Shown: one piece after another, positions 1-7,474 of the stretch
Layout: each line of letters opens with the position of its first letter
How positions within the stretch are numbered: position 1 is the first letter of the stretch
From: a virus
Length of the DNA stretch: 36,984 nt
Strand: one strand, 5' to 3'
IMG/VR virus record: IMGVR_UViG_3300047318_000310
Coordinates: 1-36,984 of that record
The notes under the pieces: model-generated
Told to the model about the DNA's origin: nothing
Seen by the model: the letters and a program-made list of their open reading frames with translations, nothing else
The model's database searches: none
Position numbers and translations under genes: made by a program

Positions 1-428
1 TTCTGCTGCTGGTCGACGATGCGCTGCTGGTGCTCGCCGAAGTCTTCGACCCAGTCCGCGGGCCGCTGATGCGTACGGCGGCGGCCGGTCGGGTTGCCCC
101 GCCAGTCGCCGTCACGGACGACGTAGATCTCCGGGCGCGTGCGGTGCTCGGCGAAGCAGCGCTGGTGCGCCTCGAAGCGGAACACCGTCAGCCCGGCGTC
201 GGTTTTCATCTCGCGGAACGTGCGCCCGGACTTGGTCCGGATGTACGCGGCCTGCTGCTGGCCGAGTTCGGTGGTCTCGTCGACTTTCGACTCCCACCCG
301 AACTGCCACGCGGGACAGGCGACCTGCTCGCACGCGGCGACGATCGTGGTGTCCTGCGGCGCGGTGATGCTGAACGTCTGGTAGGAGCTGACTGGGAGGT
401 TCGGTTCGATCCGGTTCACTGTCTGCAT
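1..428 (-). CDS. Conserved tail-region protein, 3' end cut by window edge
   Basis: An open frame of 142 codons starts with ATG at 428 and runs off the left edge without a stop. It begins MQTVNRIEPNLPVSS and contains HRTRPEIYVVRDGDWRGNP near residue 100. From memory, proteins with this start and the DWRGNP motif commonly sit just downstream of the major tail gene in Streptomyces siphoviruses. Two cysteines (EQVACPAW region) and several histidines could bind metal, but no function is established. The start lies 9 bases after the stop of the major tail gene, so the two are probably co-transcribed. Confidence 0.8.
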   Translation of the reverse strand, partial: MQTVNRIEPNLPVSSYQTFSITAPQDTTIVAACEQVACPAWQFGWESKVDETTELGQQQAAYIRTKSGRTFREMKTDAGLTVFRFEAHQRCFAEHRTRPEIYVVRDGDWRGNPTGRRRTHQRPADWVEDFGEHQQRIVDQQQ

Positions 429-437
429 GCCAGCCCC

Positions 438-1199
438 TTAGAAGACGGTCGAGACGTCGTTGCGGACGGCGGTCACAGCGAAGGTGGCCGAGGAGAACGT
501 GCCGGTGGTCACCGCGCGGAGGTACCGCTTCACGGTCTGCCCGCGCGCCGTCTCCAGGCGCTGCACGGTCACCCCGGTCGCTGCGGTGAATCCGCCGCCG
601 GTGACGTCCGCGAATGGGTCACCGACGCCGTTGTCGGAGCTCTCCTGGATCTTGACCGTCACCGACGTCCCGGTGAACGCGAAGACTTGGAGGTAGAACT
701 GCGCTCCGAACAATCCCGCCCCGTTGAACAGCGGCGGGGAGCCGAGGCCGAAGTCGACGCCCGTGCCGTTCGTTGCGGTGGTGTCGACCCGCTTCCCGGC
801 GGTGAGGAGGTAGCCCCACTCCACCCCGAACCCGTTGGCCAGCGATGACACACCGAAGGAGAAGGAGCCGTCATCGCCGCGGTTGCCGTCGTAGTTGGAC
901 TGCTTCGCGACGATCGTCGCGGCCGGGCTGCCGAGGACGGTGCCGCGGCAGTACATCTCATGGACGTCCGCCGTGGGCAGCGCGGCCAGGACCGGGTGGG
1001 AGCCCGTCGGGTTGAACCACGACGTGGCCTCCAGACGGCCGTCACGGAGACCGCCGATCCGCTCGAACCCGCTCTTGTCGATGCCCGTCGTCGTCAGTGG
1101 GGTGGGCCCGCCGCCGACGTTGCCGATCGCGGTGAAGTCGCCTGAGAGGTCGTTGCCTCCGATGTACAGCGCATCACCGAGCCCGCCTTGCTTTGCCAC
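438..1199 (-). CDS. Major tail protein
   Basis: The 253-residue product is rich in Gly, Thr, Ser and Val with alternating hydrophobic residues, as expected of the beta-sandwich subunit that stacks into a siphophage tail tube. It starts with GTG at 1199 (MAKQGGLGDALYIGGNDLSG), immediately after the stop of the preceding gene at 1200-1202. The early GDFTAIGN and GIDKSGFERI segments are like those of actinophage major tail proteins. Position after the connector and tail-terminator genes agrees. The family assignment rests on composition, length, start motif and gene order, not on a catalytic motif. Confidence 0.8.
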   Translation of the reverse strand: MAKQGGLGDALYIGGNDLSGDFTAIGNVGGGPTPLTTTGIDKSGFERIGGLRDGRLEATSWFNPTGSHPVLAALPTADVHEMYCRGTVLGSPAATIVAKQSNYDGNRGDDGSFSFGVSSLANGFGVEWGYLLTAGKRVDTTATNGTGVDFGLGSPPLFNGAGLFGAQFYLQVFAFTGTSVTVKIQESSDNGVGDPFADVTGGGFTAATGVTVQRLETARGQTVKRYLRAVTTGTFSSATFAVTAVRNDVSTVF

Positions 1200-1658
1200 C
1201 TAGGCCACCTCATTCCAGAGATCGTTTACGACGACGGGCAGCGCGATCGTCATCACGCGGAACTCGATCCCGTCCTGACGGAGATAGCCCGCGCGGACAT
1301 CCAGCGGCGTCCCGTTGATGCCGAGGAGGTCGACGTGACGTACCAGCCCGCCGAGCTCGAAGTCGCCCGTGTACGCGGCGCACAGGTCGTCGACGGCGGC
1401 GAGCATGTCCGGGTCGATCGCGTCCGGCGGCTCCGACACCGCCGACGCGTAGATCCGCACGTTGAACACGAGGAGCACCGACAGGGAGTTGAGGCCGGAC
1501 GAGCGGACGGGGGTGACGCGGTCCGTCCACACCGCAGCCGTCAGCCCGCCCGTGGACGGCGGGTTCTTCGGCTCGTGCCCGTTCACCGCATCAAACCGCC
1601 CACTGGCCATGGCGTGAGAGACGACCGCGTCCGTGATCCCGAGGATGTCGAGAGCCAT
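1200..1658 (-). CDS. Tail terminator-like / tail completion protein
   Basis: A 152-residue protein (ATG at 1658) lying between a gp10-like connector gene and the major tail gene, the usual place of the tail terminator that caps the tube and joins it to the head. It starts with a helical segment (MALDILGITDAVVSHAMASG). An alternating hydrophobic pattern follows, including SLSVLLVFNVRIYAS and IEFRVMTIALPVVV, which fits the alpha/beta fold of terminators. There is no catalytic motif. The function is inferred from order, size and predicted fold. Confidence 0.6.
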   Translation of the reverse strand: MALDILGITDAVVSHAMASGRFDAVNGHEPKNPPSTGGLTAAVWTDRVTPVRSSGLNSLSVLLVFNVRIYASAVSEPPDAIDPDMLAAVDDLCAAYTGDFELGGLVRHVDLLGINGTPLDVRAGYLRQDGIEFRVMTIALPVVVNDLWNEVA

Positions 1659-1661
1659 CCG

Positions 1662-2054
1662 TCAGCCCCCCATCTCGGGAAGGTGACGGCGCACTGCGGC
1701 CTCGGCGATCTGCGGGCCCCGGGCGACGACAGCCTGCTTCGCGTCGCGCCAGAAGTGATAGCCAGCGAACCGGGTCACCGGCGCGTTGCGGCTGCCCACA
1801 CCCTCCAGCCACGGCCCGTAGATGACGCCCTGGTCGTTGACGAGGGACACCTCGCTCGATACCCGGGTCGTGGTGACGCGGGTCTCGTAGTACGGCGTGC
1901 GCGTCTTGAAGCTCGCGGACGTGCCCATCAGGACGCGCTCTTCTGCGTAGGCGGCGACGTCGTCACGCGCGTCATCACAGGCGCGCTCGATCGCGCGCTC
2001 GGCACCGCCGTCGAACAGCGGGCCCCGGAACTCGATCTCGATGCCCATGCTCAC
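1662..2054 (-). CDS. HK97 gp10-like head-tail joining protein
   Basis: A 130-residue protein starting with GTG at 2054, which overlaps the preceding stop as GTGA. It has a long N-terminal helix (AIERACDDARDDVAAYAEER), a central beta region with TPYYETRV and GPWLEGVGSRN, then FAGYHFWRDAKQ and a C-terminal amphipathic helix. The YGPWLEG/F.GYHFWR pattern is typical of HK97 gp10-like proteins, a minor component at the head-tail junction. Its place between the gp6-like connector and the terminator-like gene agrees. Confidence 0.65.
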   Translation of the reverse strand: MSMGIEIEFRGPLFDGGAERAIERACDDARDDVAAYAEERVLMGTSASFKTRTPYYETRVTTTRVSSEVSLVNDQGVIYGPWLEGVGSRNAPVTRFAGYHFWRDAKQAVVARGPQIAEAAVRRHLPEMGG

Positions 2055-3439
2055 ACCGCCCTCGTCCGCGCTTTACGCCCGCAGGCGTCATACGTGGCCT
2101 GCCGGCGCTTCTCCAGCGCGCTCTGATCGCGGTTGCGTTCGCTGGACCCGCCCTCACCGGAGCGCAGCGCCCGCGAATACCCGGACGCCTCCGTCGTGAG
2201 GGAGTTGATGGCCTCGGCGATGACGAGCTGTCGGACGGGGCCCGGCGGCTCCCACCGGTACACGGGGGATGCGTTCGCGTGCGTGTCCGCCGTGGTGCCG
2301 AGGACGCCGCGGGTGACGGTCAGGGTGCGGGGAGCGTAGATGGTCGCGCCGGCCGTGTGCGCGGCAAGGACGGTGCCGTCCCAGCCGCGGCGCACCACGA
2401 GGTTGTTGCCTGCGATGTCGGTGATGAGGAGTTTCTCGGCGTCGATGAGGATGACCTCGTCGCGGGCGAACAGAGCGCCGTTCGCGACGGGGACGGCGAC
2501 GCTGTTGGCCTGCGCGGTCAGTCCGGGCGCCCCGAGCACCTGCCCGGTGGTGAGCTGCTGCCGGTCGGTGACGATCATCCGCTCGGAGTCGACGCGGAGG
2601 ATCGAGCCGACGCCCACGGCGGCCGACGTGGGGCCGTCGACGTCGATGCCCGTCTCCGTCGTGTCGAGGATCTCCGCGAGCGTGCCCGCCTGCGTTTCGG
2701 TGTTGCGGTAGCCCCACAGGCCTGTGACCTGGATGTCGCGCTGGTAGGTGTTGCCGCCGCCGAACGACGCGTTGGAGCTGAGCTTGATCTCGATGCGGTC
2801 GAAGGGTGGCCCGTAGTTGACGGGCTCCAGGTTGAAACTGGTGGAGGGAATGACGGTGCCGCCGCTGGACAGCGTGGTCACGCTGATCAGCTCCTGGTCG
2901 TTGAGGCGCAGGATCCACGGCGTCATCCCGGCGCGCGGAGGCCAGTTGAAGAAGCGGGTGGCCACCGCGGGGAAGAACATCCGGTGGCACTCCCGCTCGA
3001 CGTCGCGGGACGCGTCCTCCAGGGCGCGGGCAATCTGCATGTTGTTGCGGGCGGTCGTCTTCGAGTCGAGGGCGCGCTGTACGTCCTCACGGGTCGCGTA
3101 CCAGACACCGTCAGGGCTGGTGTTGGTGGCTGCGGCGGACGCGGGCGCGACGACAGTGATCGTCTCGGTCGCGGTGACCGGAGCCGCCGCCTTCAGCCCC
3201 GACCAAGTCGCCAGGTACGAGCCCGGGGTGAGGCTGCTGGACGGCGTCCACGCGTACCCGTACGACCCGGTGGCGGGGTGCGTCACCCCGGATGTCGACG
3301 CGGCGAGGGCTGTTGCACCGGTGGCAACGCTGGCCACCGCGATGGTGGGCGTCGCGTCGAGGTCGACGAGGGAGCCGCCGCTGAAGTCGTAGAACTGGGC
3401 AAGGAGCGCGACGGTCTGGCCCGCGATCACGTCGGTCAT
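2051..3439 (-). CDS. gp6-like head-tail connector with N-terminal Ig-like extension and internal repeats
   Basis: 462 residues. ATG at 3439 is chosen because it overlaps the preceding stop as ATGA and has GGGGAG 6 bases upstream. A further in-frame ATG 11 codons earlier lies inside the preceding gene. Residues 1 to about 100 form a Ser/Thr/Ala-rich Ig-like beta domain. From about residue 115 (WYATREDVQRALDSK, then ALEDASRDVERECHRMFFP) it resembles gp6-type adaptors, which bind beneath the portal. The C-terminal half carries two related segments, ILRVDSERMIVTD and VILIDAEKLLITD, suggesting a tandem beta module. It ends in a basic tail. At roughly four times the size of a minimal gp6 protein it is unusually large; the connector role is inferred. 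Confidence 0.65.
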   Translation of the reverse strand: MTDVIAGQTVALLAQFYDFSGGSLVDLDATPTIAVASVATGATALAASTSGVTHPATGSYGYAWTPSSSLTPGSYLATWSGLKAAAPVTATETITVVAPASAAATNTSPDGVWYATREDVQRALDSKTTARNNMQIARALEDASRDVERECHRMFFPAVATRFFNWPPRAGMTPWILRLNDQELISVTTLSSGGTVIPSTSFNLEPVNYGPPFDRIEIKLSSNASFGGGNTYQRDIQVTGLWGYRNTETQAGTLAEILDTTETGIDVDGPTSAAVGVGSILRVDSERMIVTDRQQLTTGQVLGAPGLTAQANSVAVPVANGALFARDEVILIDAEKLLITDIAGNNLVVRRGWDGTVLAAHTAGATIYAPRTLTVTRGVLGTTADTHANASPVYRWEPPGPVRQLVIAEAINSLTTEASGYSRALRSGEGGSSERNRDQSALEKRRQATYDACGRKARTRAV

Positions 3440-4056
3440 GTCCAGCTCCCCGGGGTTCCACCCGCGGTGCACAAGTGCCAGGCGCCCGCCGAGTCGAGGA
3501 CCAGATCACCGGTGAGCCACGTGCCCGTCGTCGGCGCCCCCGTGGTCGCCTTCCGGCCGCACAAGCGGACGTTGGCGAGCCCGTTCTTCGCGCCGAGCGC
3601 CGCGACGCCCGTACCGGCGTCGATGTCGTGGACGTCGTCGAACGCGCCGGTGCCGAACTGGGTGCGGCCGATCAGGTGGGGGCCTGCCGCCTCCCAGCGC
3701 ATGATGTTGGACTGGGCTCCGGTGAAGTCGGCGTTGGCCCACTTGGAGATGAACACGTCGAGCCCGGCGACTTCGAGATCGAGGCCGCTGCCCGTGACGC
3801 GGAACCGGTACGCGCCGTCGGCGGCGGTCCGCTTCACGGTGAGATTGGCGCCAGTGACGGTGACGTCGCCAGTGAAGGCGGCGCCGTTCAGGGAGGCTTT
3901 CGTCGCGTCTTGCGTGTCGACGTAGCCCTTCGGCGCCGCGTTCAACGCCAAGTCCGGAGAGGAGTCGGGCAGCGTCAGCTCACCCGTCATCACGTCGCCG
4001 CTCTTGTTGACCTTGCGGTTATCGCCCGTCGTGGACACGTATCCGGTTGCCGTCAT
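3436..4056 (-). CDS. Fiber-like structural protein, possibly a head fiber
   Basis: 206 residues, ATG at 4056 with GAGGAGG 8 bases upstream. The N terminus carries KSGDVMTGELTLPDSS and PKGYVDTQDATKAS, repeat motifs shared with tail-fiber and head-fiber shafts. The middle has FTGDVTVTGANLTVKR, and the C terminus ends in LVLDSAGAWHLCTAGGTPGSWT, a cap motif common in actinophage fiber proteins. Lying between capsid and connector genes, it may decorate the capsid rather than the tail tip. No enzymatic residues are evident. Confidence 0.6.
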   Translation of the reverse strand: MTATGYVSTTGDNRKVNKSGDVMTGELTLPDSSPDLALNAAPKGYVDTQDATKASLNGAAFTGDVTVTGANLTVKRTAADGAYRFRVTGSGLDLEVAGLDVFISKWANADFTGAQSNIMRWEAAGPHLIGRTQFGTGAFDDVHDIDAGTGVAALGAKNGLANVRLCGRKATTGAPTTGTWLTGDLVLDSAGAWHLCTAGGTPGSWT

Positions 4057-4094
4057 CTGCCGTACCTCCTCTCGAACTCGGGATCGTGCTGGGA

Positions 4095-4478
4095 CTACTT
4101 GGTGTCAGCGGCGTCGCTCGCCGACGTAGCTTCCGTCCGGGCGCCAGCCGTCCCACTTGCAGAACGGCTTCCCGTCCGGCCCTTGCGAGAGCGGCTCCCC
4201 GTCGTGGGGGCAGGCGATGGGGCCGGCGTCTCGCTCGGCTCGGGCGAGCTCGGCTCCTTCGCGGAGGATGTCGAGGAGCTGGTACCAGCTGATACGTCCT
4301 CACCTCCCTCGTCAGCGGCGTTGGTGGCGCCGCCGTGCACGGTGATCTTCGGCATGTCGTTGCCCTCCTCCTTCGGCCGGGGCCTCTCGTCGATCCGCAC
4401 CACCGACCCACACTGCGGGCACTGGGGAGCGCCCACCGAGTAGTCGGCGGTGCAGTCGGCGCACGTCCACACAGCCAT
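4095..4478 (-). CDS. Zinc-ribbon protein with long Ser/Ala/Pro tail
   Basis: 127 residues. The N terminus has two CxxC knuckles (CADC at residues 6-9 and CPQC at 20-23), forming a small zinc ribbon. From about residue 60 the chain is a low-complexity Ser/Thr/Pro/Ala/Glu segment, then basic (SRSRKGRTGSRSAS). The start overlaps the preceding stop (TGATG). An internal ATG (MPKITVHGG) near residue 42 could start a shorter form lacking the ribbon. Such proteins sit between capsid and connector genes in some Streptomyces phages; the role is unknown. Confidence 0.6.
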   Translation of the reverse strand: MAVWTCADCTADYSVGAPQCPQCGSVVRIDERPRPKEEGNDMPKITVHGGATNAADEGGEDVSAGTSSSTSSAKEPSSPEPSETPAPSPAPTTGSRSRKGRTGSRSASGTAGARTEATSASDAADTK

Positions 4479-4918
4479 CAGGCGCCCGTCGCGGGCAGGT
4501 TCTGCGGGGCGCGCTGCGCTCCCAGGTCACGGGTGATCGCGTTCACAGTGCCCGCGCCTGTGCTCGTGAGCTTCACGTACTTGTAGCCGTCGCTCAGGCT
4601 GGTGCCTTCGACCTCGCACACCATCGCGTTCTGCGCGGCAGTGGCCGTAGTCACGACGGTCGCAGCCGCAGTCTGCGGCGTCCGGGTCCACGCGTCCGAG
4701 CCGTTGCCGGTGCAGGTGTACCGCTCCGTGATCGCAAGGAGGTTCTGCGCGCCGGTGCCCGCGGAGTCCTTCGCCTCCTGAAGCGTGTACGTGTCGCCGA
4801 CCGCGCCGGTGAGGTAGCACGAGAACGTGACGCCCGCAGCCGCGCCCTTCAGCGCGATCCACACGCCGTCCGCAGCGGGGGTGGTGTTGATGAGCCTGCC
4901 GAGTGCCTTCTGAGACAT
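4478..4918 (-). CDS. Probable capsid-associated structural protein
   Basis: 146 residues, ATG at 4918. It is the first gene after the capsid and its terminator hairpin. The sequence is Ala/Thr/Gly-rich with beta-strand patterning (GVTFSCYLTGAVGDTYTLQE, then YKYVKLTSTGAGTVNAI). It has no charged helical segments or catalytic motif, which suggests a small virion protein such as a capsid decoration or stabilisation protein. The call rests on position and composition. Confidence 0.5.
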   Translation of the reverse strand: MSQKALGRLINTTPAADGVWIALKGAAAGVTFSCYLTGAVGDTYTLQEAKDSAGTGAQNLLAITERYTCTGNGSDAWTRTPQTAAATVVTTATAAQNAMVCEVEGTSLSDGYKYVKLTSTGAGTVNAITRDLGAQRAPQNLPATGA

Positions 4919-4974
4919 CGGGTGTTCCTTCCGTCTGGGGGCCGCGCCGGGGCGACACTGCCGGGTTGGTGGAA

Positions 4975-5006
4975 GCCGCCGCCGGGGTGTGAATGCCGAC
5001 GGCGGC
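4975..5006 (-). terminator. Hairpin after the capsid gene
   Basis: An 11-bp inverted repeat (4975-4985 with 4996-5006, one G.T wobble, 10-base loop) starts 10 bases beyond the capsid stop codon. There is no T-run, as is usual in streptomycete terminators. It probably acts as a partial terminator or mRNA 3'-end stabiliser so that capsid mRNA exceeds the downstream genes. Confidence 0.65.
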
Positions 5007-5015
5007 CGGGGTGGG

Positions 5016-6371
5016 TTAGAGCAGCTCGACGAACGGGGAGAGCGTGGCGGTCGAGCCGTTGGCGGGGGTGATCGCGGACTGGATCCACGGGCGGCCGTCG
5101 ACGCGCTGGATGATCCTGAACGTCGTCTTGTCGTTGCCGAACGCGTAGTCCGTGCTGGAGTCGGCGGTCATGATCTGGCGGTCGCCCACCAGGTAGTACG
5201 ACAGGTCGACGAACGCGAGGTCGCCGCGGGAGCCGAGGACGCCGCCCTTCTCGGTGATGATCAGCGGGCGGCCGAAGATGCTCATCGGCATTCCGGCGGC
5301 GGCGTTGACGACGAACACGCTGTTGCCGCCGGTGCCGACGGTGAGGGACAGCTGGAGCAGCTGCGGTAGCGCGTCCGGGGAGCACATCCACACTGCGTTG
5401 GACAGCGACGAGGGCAGCATGCGGGCGTACATGGCGATGACGTCCACGTACTGAATCTTGCTGCCGGTGGTGCGGGTCACCGTGACCGCGGCCGAGTTGC
5501 CGGCGCCACGGAAGCCGAGGGGCTCGCCCGTGCCAGACCCCGTCTGGAACTTGTTGTCCTCCTCGAACGCGAGGGCCTTCGGCCACAGCGTCTCGATGAG
5601 CGCGGAGAACGAGGTGATGGAGTCCTGGAGCAGCTCGTTCGGTACTGCTGACAGACCAGTCAGTTTCTTCGCGTCGAGCTCGACCCTGCCGAACTTGGGG
5701 TTGGAGTCCTGGAGCGCTGCGCCTTCCTCACCCCAGTAGGCGACCATCCCGCCGAACACGGAGCCTGCGTTCGTGGTGGTGTCGATCATCGGGAACGGGA
5801 CCCGGGCCGACTCCATCGGGACCACGGTGGCGAGCGGCCGGACGACGGCCTGCTCCAGTGCGAGCTGGAGAAGCTGCGAGCGGAGCGTCTCGGGGACGAG
5901 GAAACCGCCGTCCGCCGGCGAAACCGAGGAGGCCGCGTTGCGGAGCGCACCGAGCTTGTCCCCATCAGGGGACGGGTTCTTGTGCCAGATGTTGCGGACG
6001 TAGTCGATCGAGTTCTCGAAGTGCTTGTCGACCGCCGCGCCCGGGGCCGAGGCGTTGTGGGCGGTGCCCTGTCGGTGGGAGGTGAGCATCCCGCCGCCGC
6101 GCTTGGCCTGCGGGTCGAGGTCGAGACGCTTGATCCCGTCCTTCGCGTCGGACATGCCGTTCTCGCGCATCATCTGCGCGAACACCCGCTGAGTCTCCTC
6201 GGCCACCAGCCGGTTCAGGTCGGTGCCCTCGCCCTGAAGGGCGTTGCCGTAGGCGGTGATGAACTCGGTCAGGGACTCTCGCGAGGCCATGACCTCCTTC
6301 AGCTTGGAGCCGTCGGCGAGCATCTCCGCCAGTTCGTCGGCGTTGCGCGGGATGGTCATCGTGGGTGCCAC
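5016..6371 (-). CDS. Major capsid protein, HK97 fold
   Basis: 451 residues. GTG at 6371 is preferred over ATG at 6359 because AAGGAGG lies 5 bases before it. The first 100 or so residues are helical and charged, like the HK97 delta domain removed by the prohead protease. The phage_capsid-type region starts near NAASSVSPADGGFLVPETLR, followed by VPMESARVPFPMIDTT, KFGRVELDAKKLTGL, VPNELLQDS, FQTGSGTGEPLGFR and AYGFGN-like YAFGNDKTTFRI. These are classic positions of HK97-type capsids. It follows the ClpP-like protease gene, as expected. Confidence 0.93.
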   Translation of the reverse strand: MAPTMTIPRNADELAEMLADGSKLKEVMASRESLTEFITAYGNALQGEGTDLNRLVAEETQRVFAQMMRENGMSDAKDGIKRLDLDPQAKRGGGMLTSHRQGTAHNASAPGAAVDKHFENSIDYVRNIWHKNPSPDGDKLGALRNAASSVSPADGGFLVPETLRSQLLQLALEQAVVRPLATVVPMESARVPFPMIDTTTNAGSVFGGMVAYWGEEGAALQDSNPKFGRVELDAKKLTGLSAVPNELLQDSITSFSALIETLWPKALAFEEDNKFQTGSGTGEPLGFRGAGNSAAVTVTRTTGSKIQYVDVIAMYARMLPSSLSNAVWMCSPDALPQLLQLSLTVGTGGNSVFVVNAAAGMPMSIFGRPLIITEKGGVLGSRGDLAFVDLSYYLVGDRQIMTADSSTDYAFGNDKTTFRIIQRVDGRPWIQSAITPANGSTATLSPFVELL

Positions 6372-6382
6372 AGTTGCCTCCT

Positions 6383-7474
6383 TCAGGCCGTCGCCGCGCT
6401 GGACGACGTGTCGGGCTCGATCAGGTTGGAGACGAGCGCCGACCATGTGTCGCCGTCGTCGGGGATGAGGCTGGCGACCATGGCCGTCCAGTCGTCGTCT
6501 GCGTTGTCCGGCTGGGTGCCGGTCTCCGCGGGTTCGGTGGGCTCGGCTGTGGCAACAGGCTCGGGCTCGGCCGGGACTTCTGGCTCGTCCACAGGCTCCG
6601 GGTCGGCAACGGCCACAGGCTCTGGGTCTGCGGCCGGCGGCTGCACCGCGGCACGCAGCCGAGCGATGAGGTCCTCGTCGACAGCCGCACCGATGTTGAT
6701 GGTGAGCGTCGGCTCGCTCGCCGAGGGCTCGGACGTCTGCGTGGGCCCGGTGTAGCCGTACGCGGTGAGATCGAATGCCTTCTGCATCTCCGGGGCAGGC
6801 TCGTCCTCGCCCGGCTCGGTCACCGGCTCCCCGCGCTTCGGGGTCTGCGTCGCCTCGTCCGCCAGGCCGGCCTTGACGGCGTCGTCGGGCAGGTACCAAG
6901 TCTCTGCGCGCATGGCCTCGCGCCACTGCTCGCGGGTGCCGCCCGCGCGGGAGGCGTACGCGTCCGCGATGTTGTCGCTGATGAGGTCGAGGAGCTCTTC
7001 CATCTCGGCCATGTCCGCGGCGTTGCCCATGCACAGGCCGCTGGCTTCGTGGATCATGAGCATGGTGTTCGGGGCCATCTCGACGCGGTCCCCGGCCATC
7101 GCGATGACGGAGGCGATGGAGGCGGCGATCCCGTCGACCTGCACGACGACGTTCGCCGGGTGGGAGCGCAGCGCGTTGGCGATAGCAATGCCCTCAAAGA
7201 CGCTGCCACCAGGGCTGTTGACCCGCACCCGCAGGTTCGGCGCAGTCACCCCACGCAGGTCCGCGATGAACTGATCCGCGGTCGCGCCGTACCAGCCGCC
7301 CACCTCGTCGTACAGCATCACCTCGGCCTCGTCCGAGTCGGCCGCGTTGGTGATGCGGTACCAGGACTGCGCCTCGATGCCGTGCTGCGCGCGCAGCTTG
7401 TCAGCCTGCTCCCGCTGACGCGCGGTGAATGCGCTGGCCTTGGCGGGAAGCGTGAGGCCCTGCATCCGGCTCAT
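6383..7474 (-). CDS. Prohead protease, ClpP-like, with acidic C-terminal extension
   Basis: 363 residues, ATG at 7474 overlapping the portal stop as ATGA. It matches the phage ClpP-like S14 family: NSPGGSVFEG (86-95), DGIAASIASVIAMAGD (114-129) with probable nucleophile S119, and IHEASG with probable catalytic His142. Residues 40-220 form the protease. The remaining 140 residues are acidic and Pro/Glu-rich, then end in a short helical segment. No separate scaffold gene exists between protease and capsid, so this tail may serve a scaffolding role (inference). It would cleave the capsid delta domain during head maturation. Confidence 0.9.
   Translation of the reverse strand: MSRMQGLTLPAKASAFTARQREQADKLRAQHGIEAQSWYRITNAADSDEAEVMLYDEVGGWYGATADQFIADLRGVTAPNLRVRVNSPGGSVFEGIAIANALRSHPANVVVQVDGIAASIASVIAMAGDRVEMAPNTMLMIHEASGLCMGNAADMAEMEELLDLISDNIADAYASRAGGTREQWREAMRAETWYLPDDAVKAGLADEATQTPKRGEPVTEPGEDEPAPEMQKAFDLTAYGYTGPTQTSEPSASEPTLTINIGAAVDEDLIARLRAAVQPPAADPEPVAVADPEPVDEPEVPAEPEPVATAEPTEPAETGTQPDNADDDWTAMVASLIPDDGDTWSALVSNLIEPDTSSSAATA

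Noticed and set aside
2279-3925. Plus-strand open frame opposite the connector and fiber-like genes
   Set aside because: Antisense shadow; composition-biased and without a ribosome site, while the minus genes have proper starts and overlaps.
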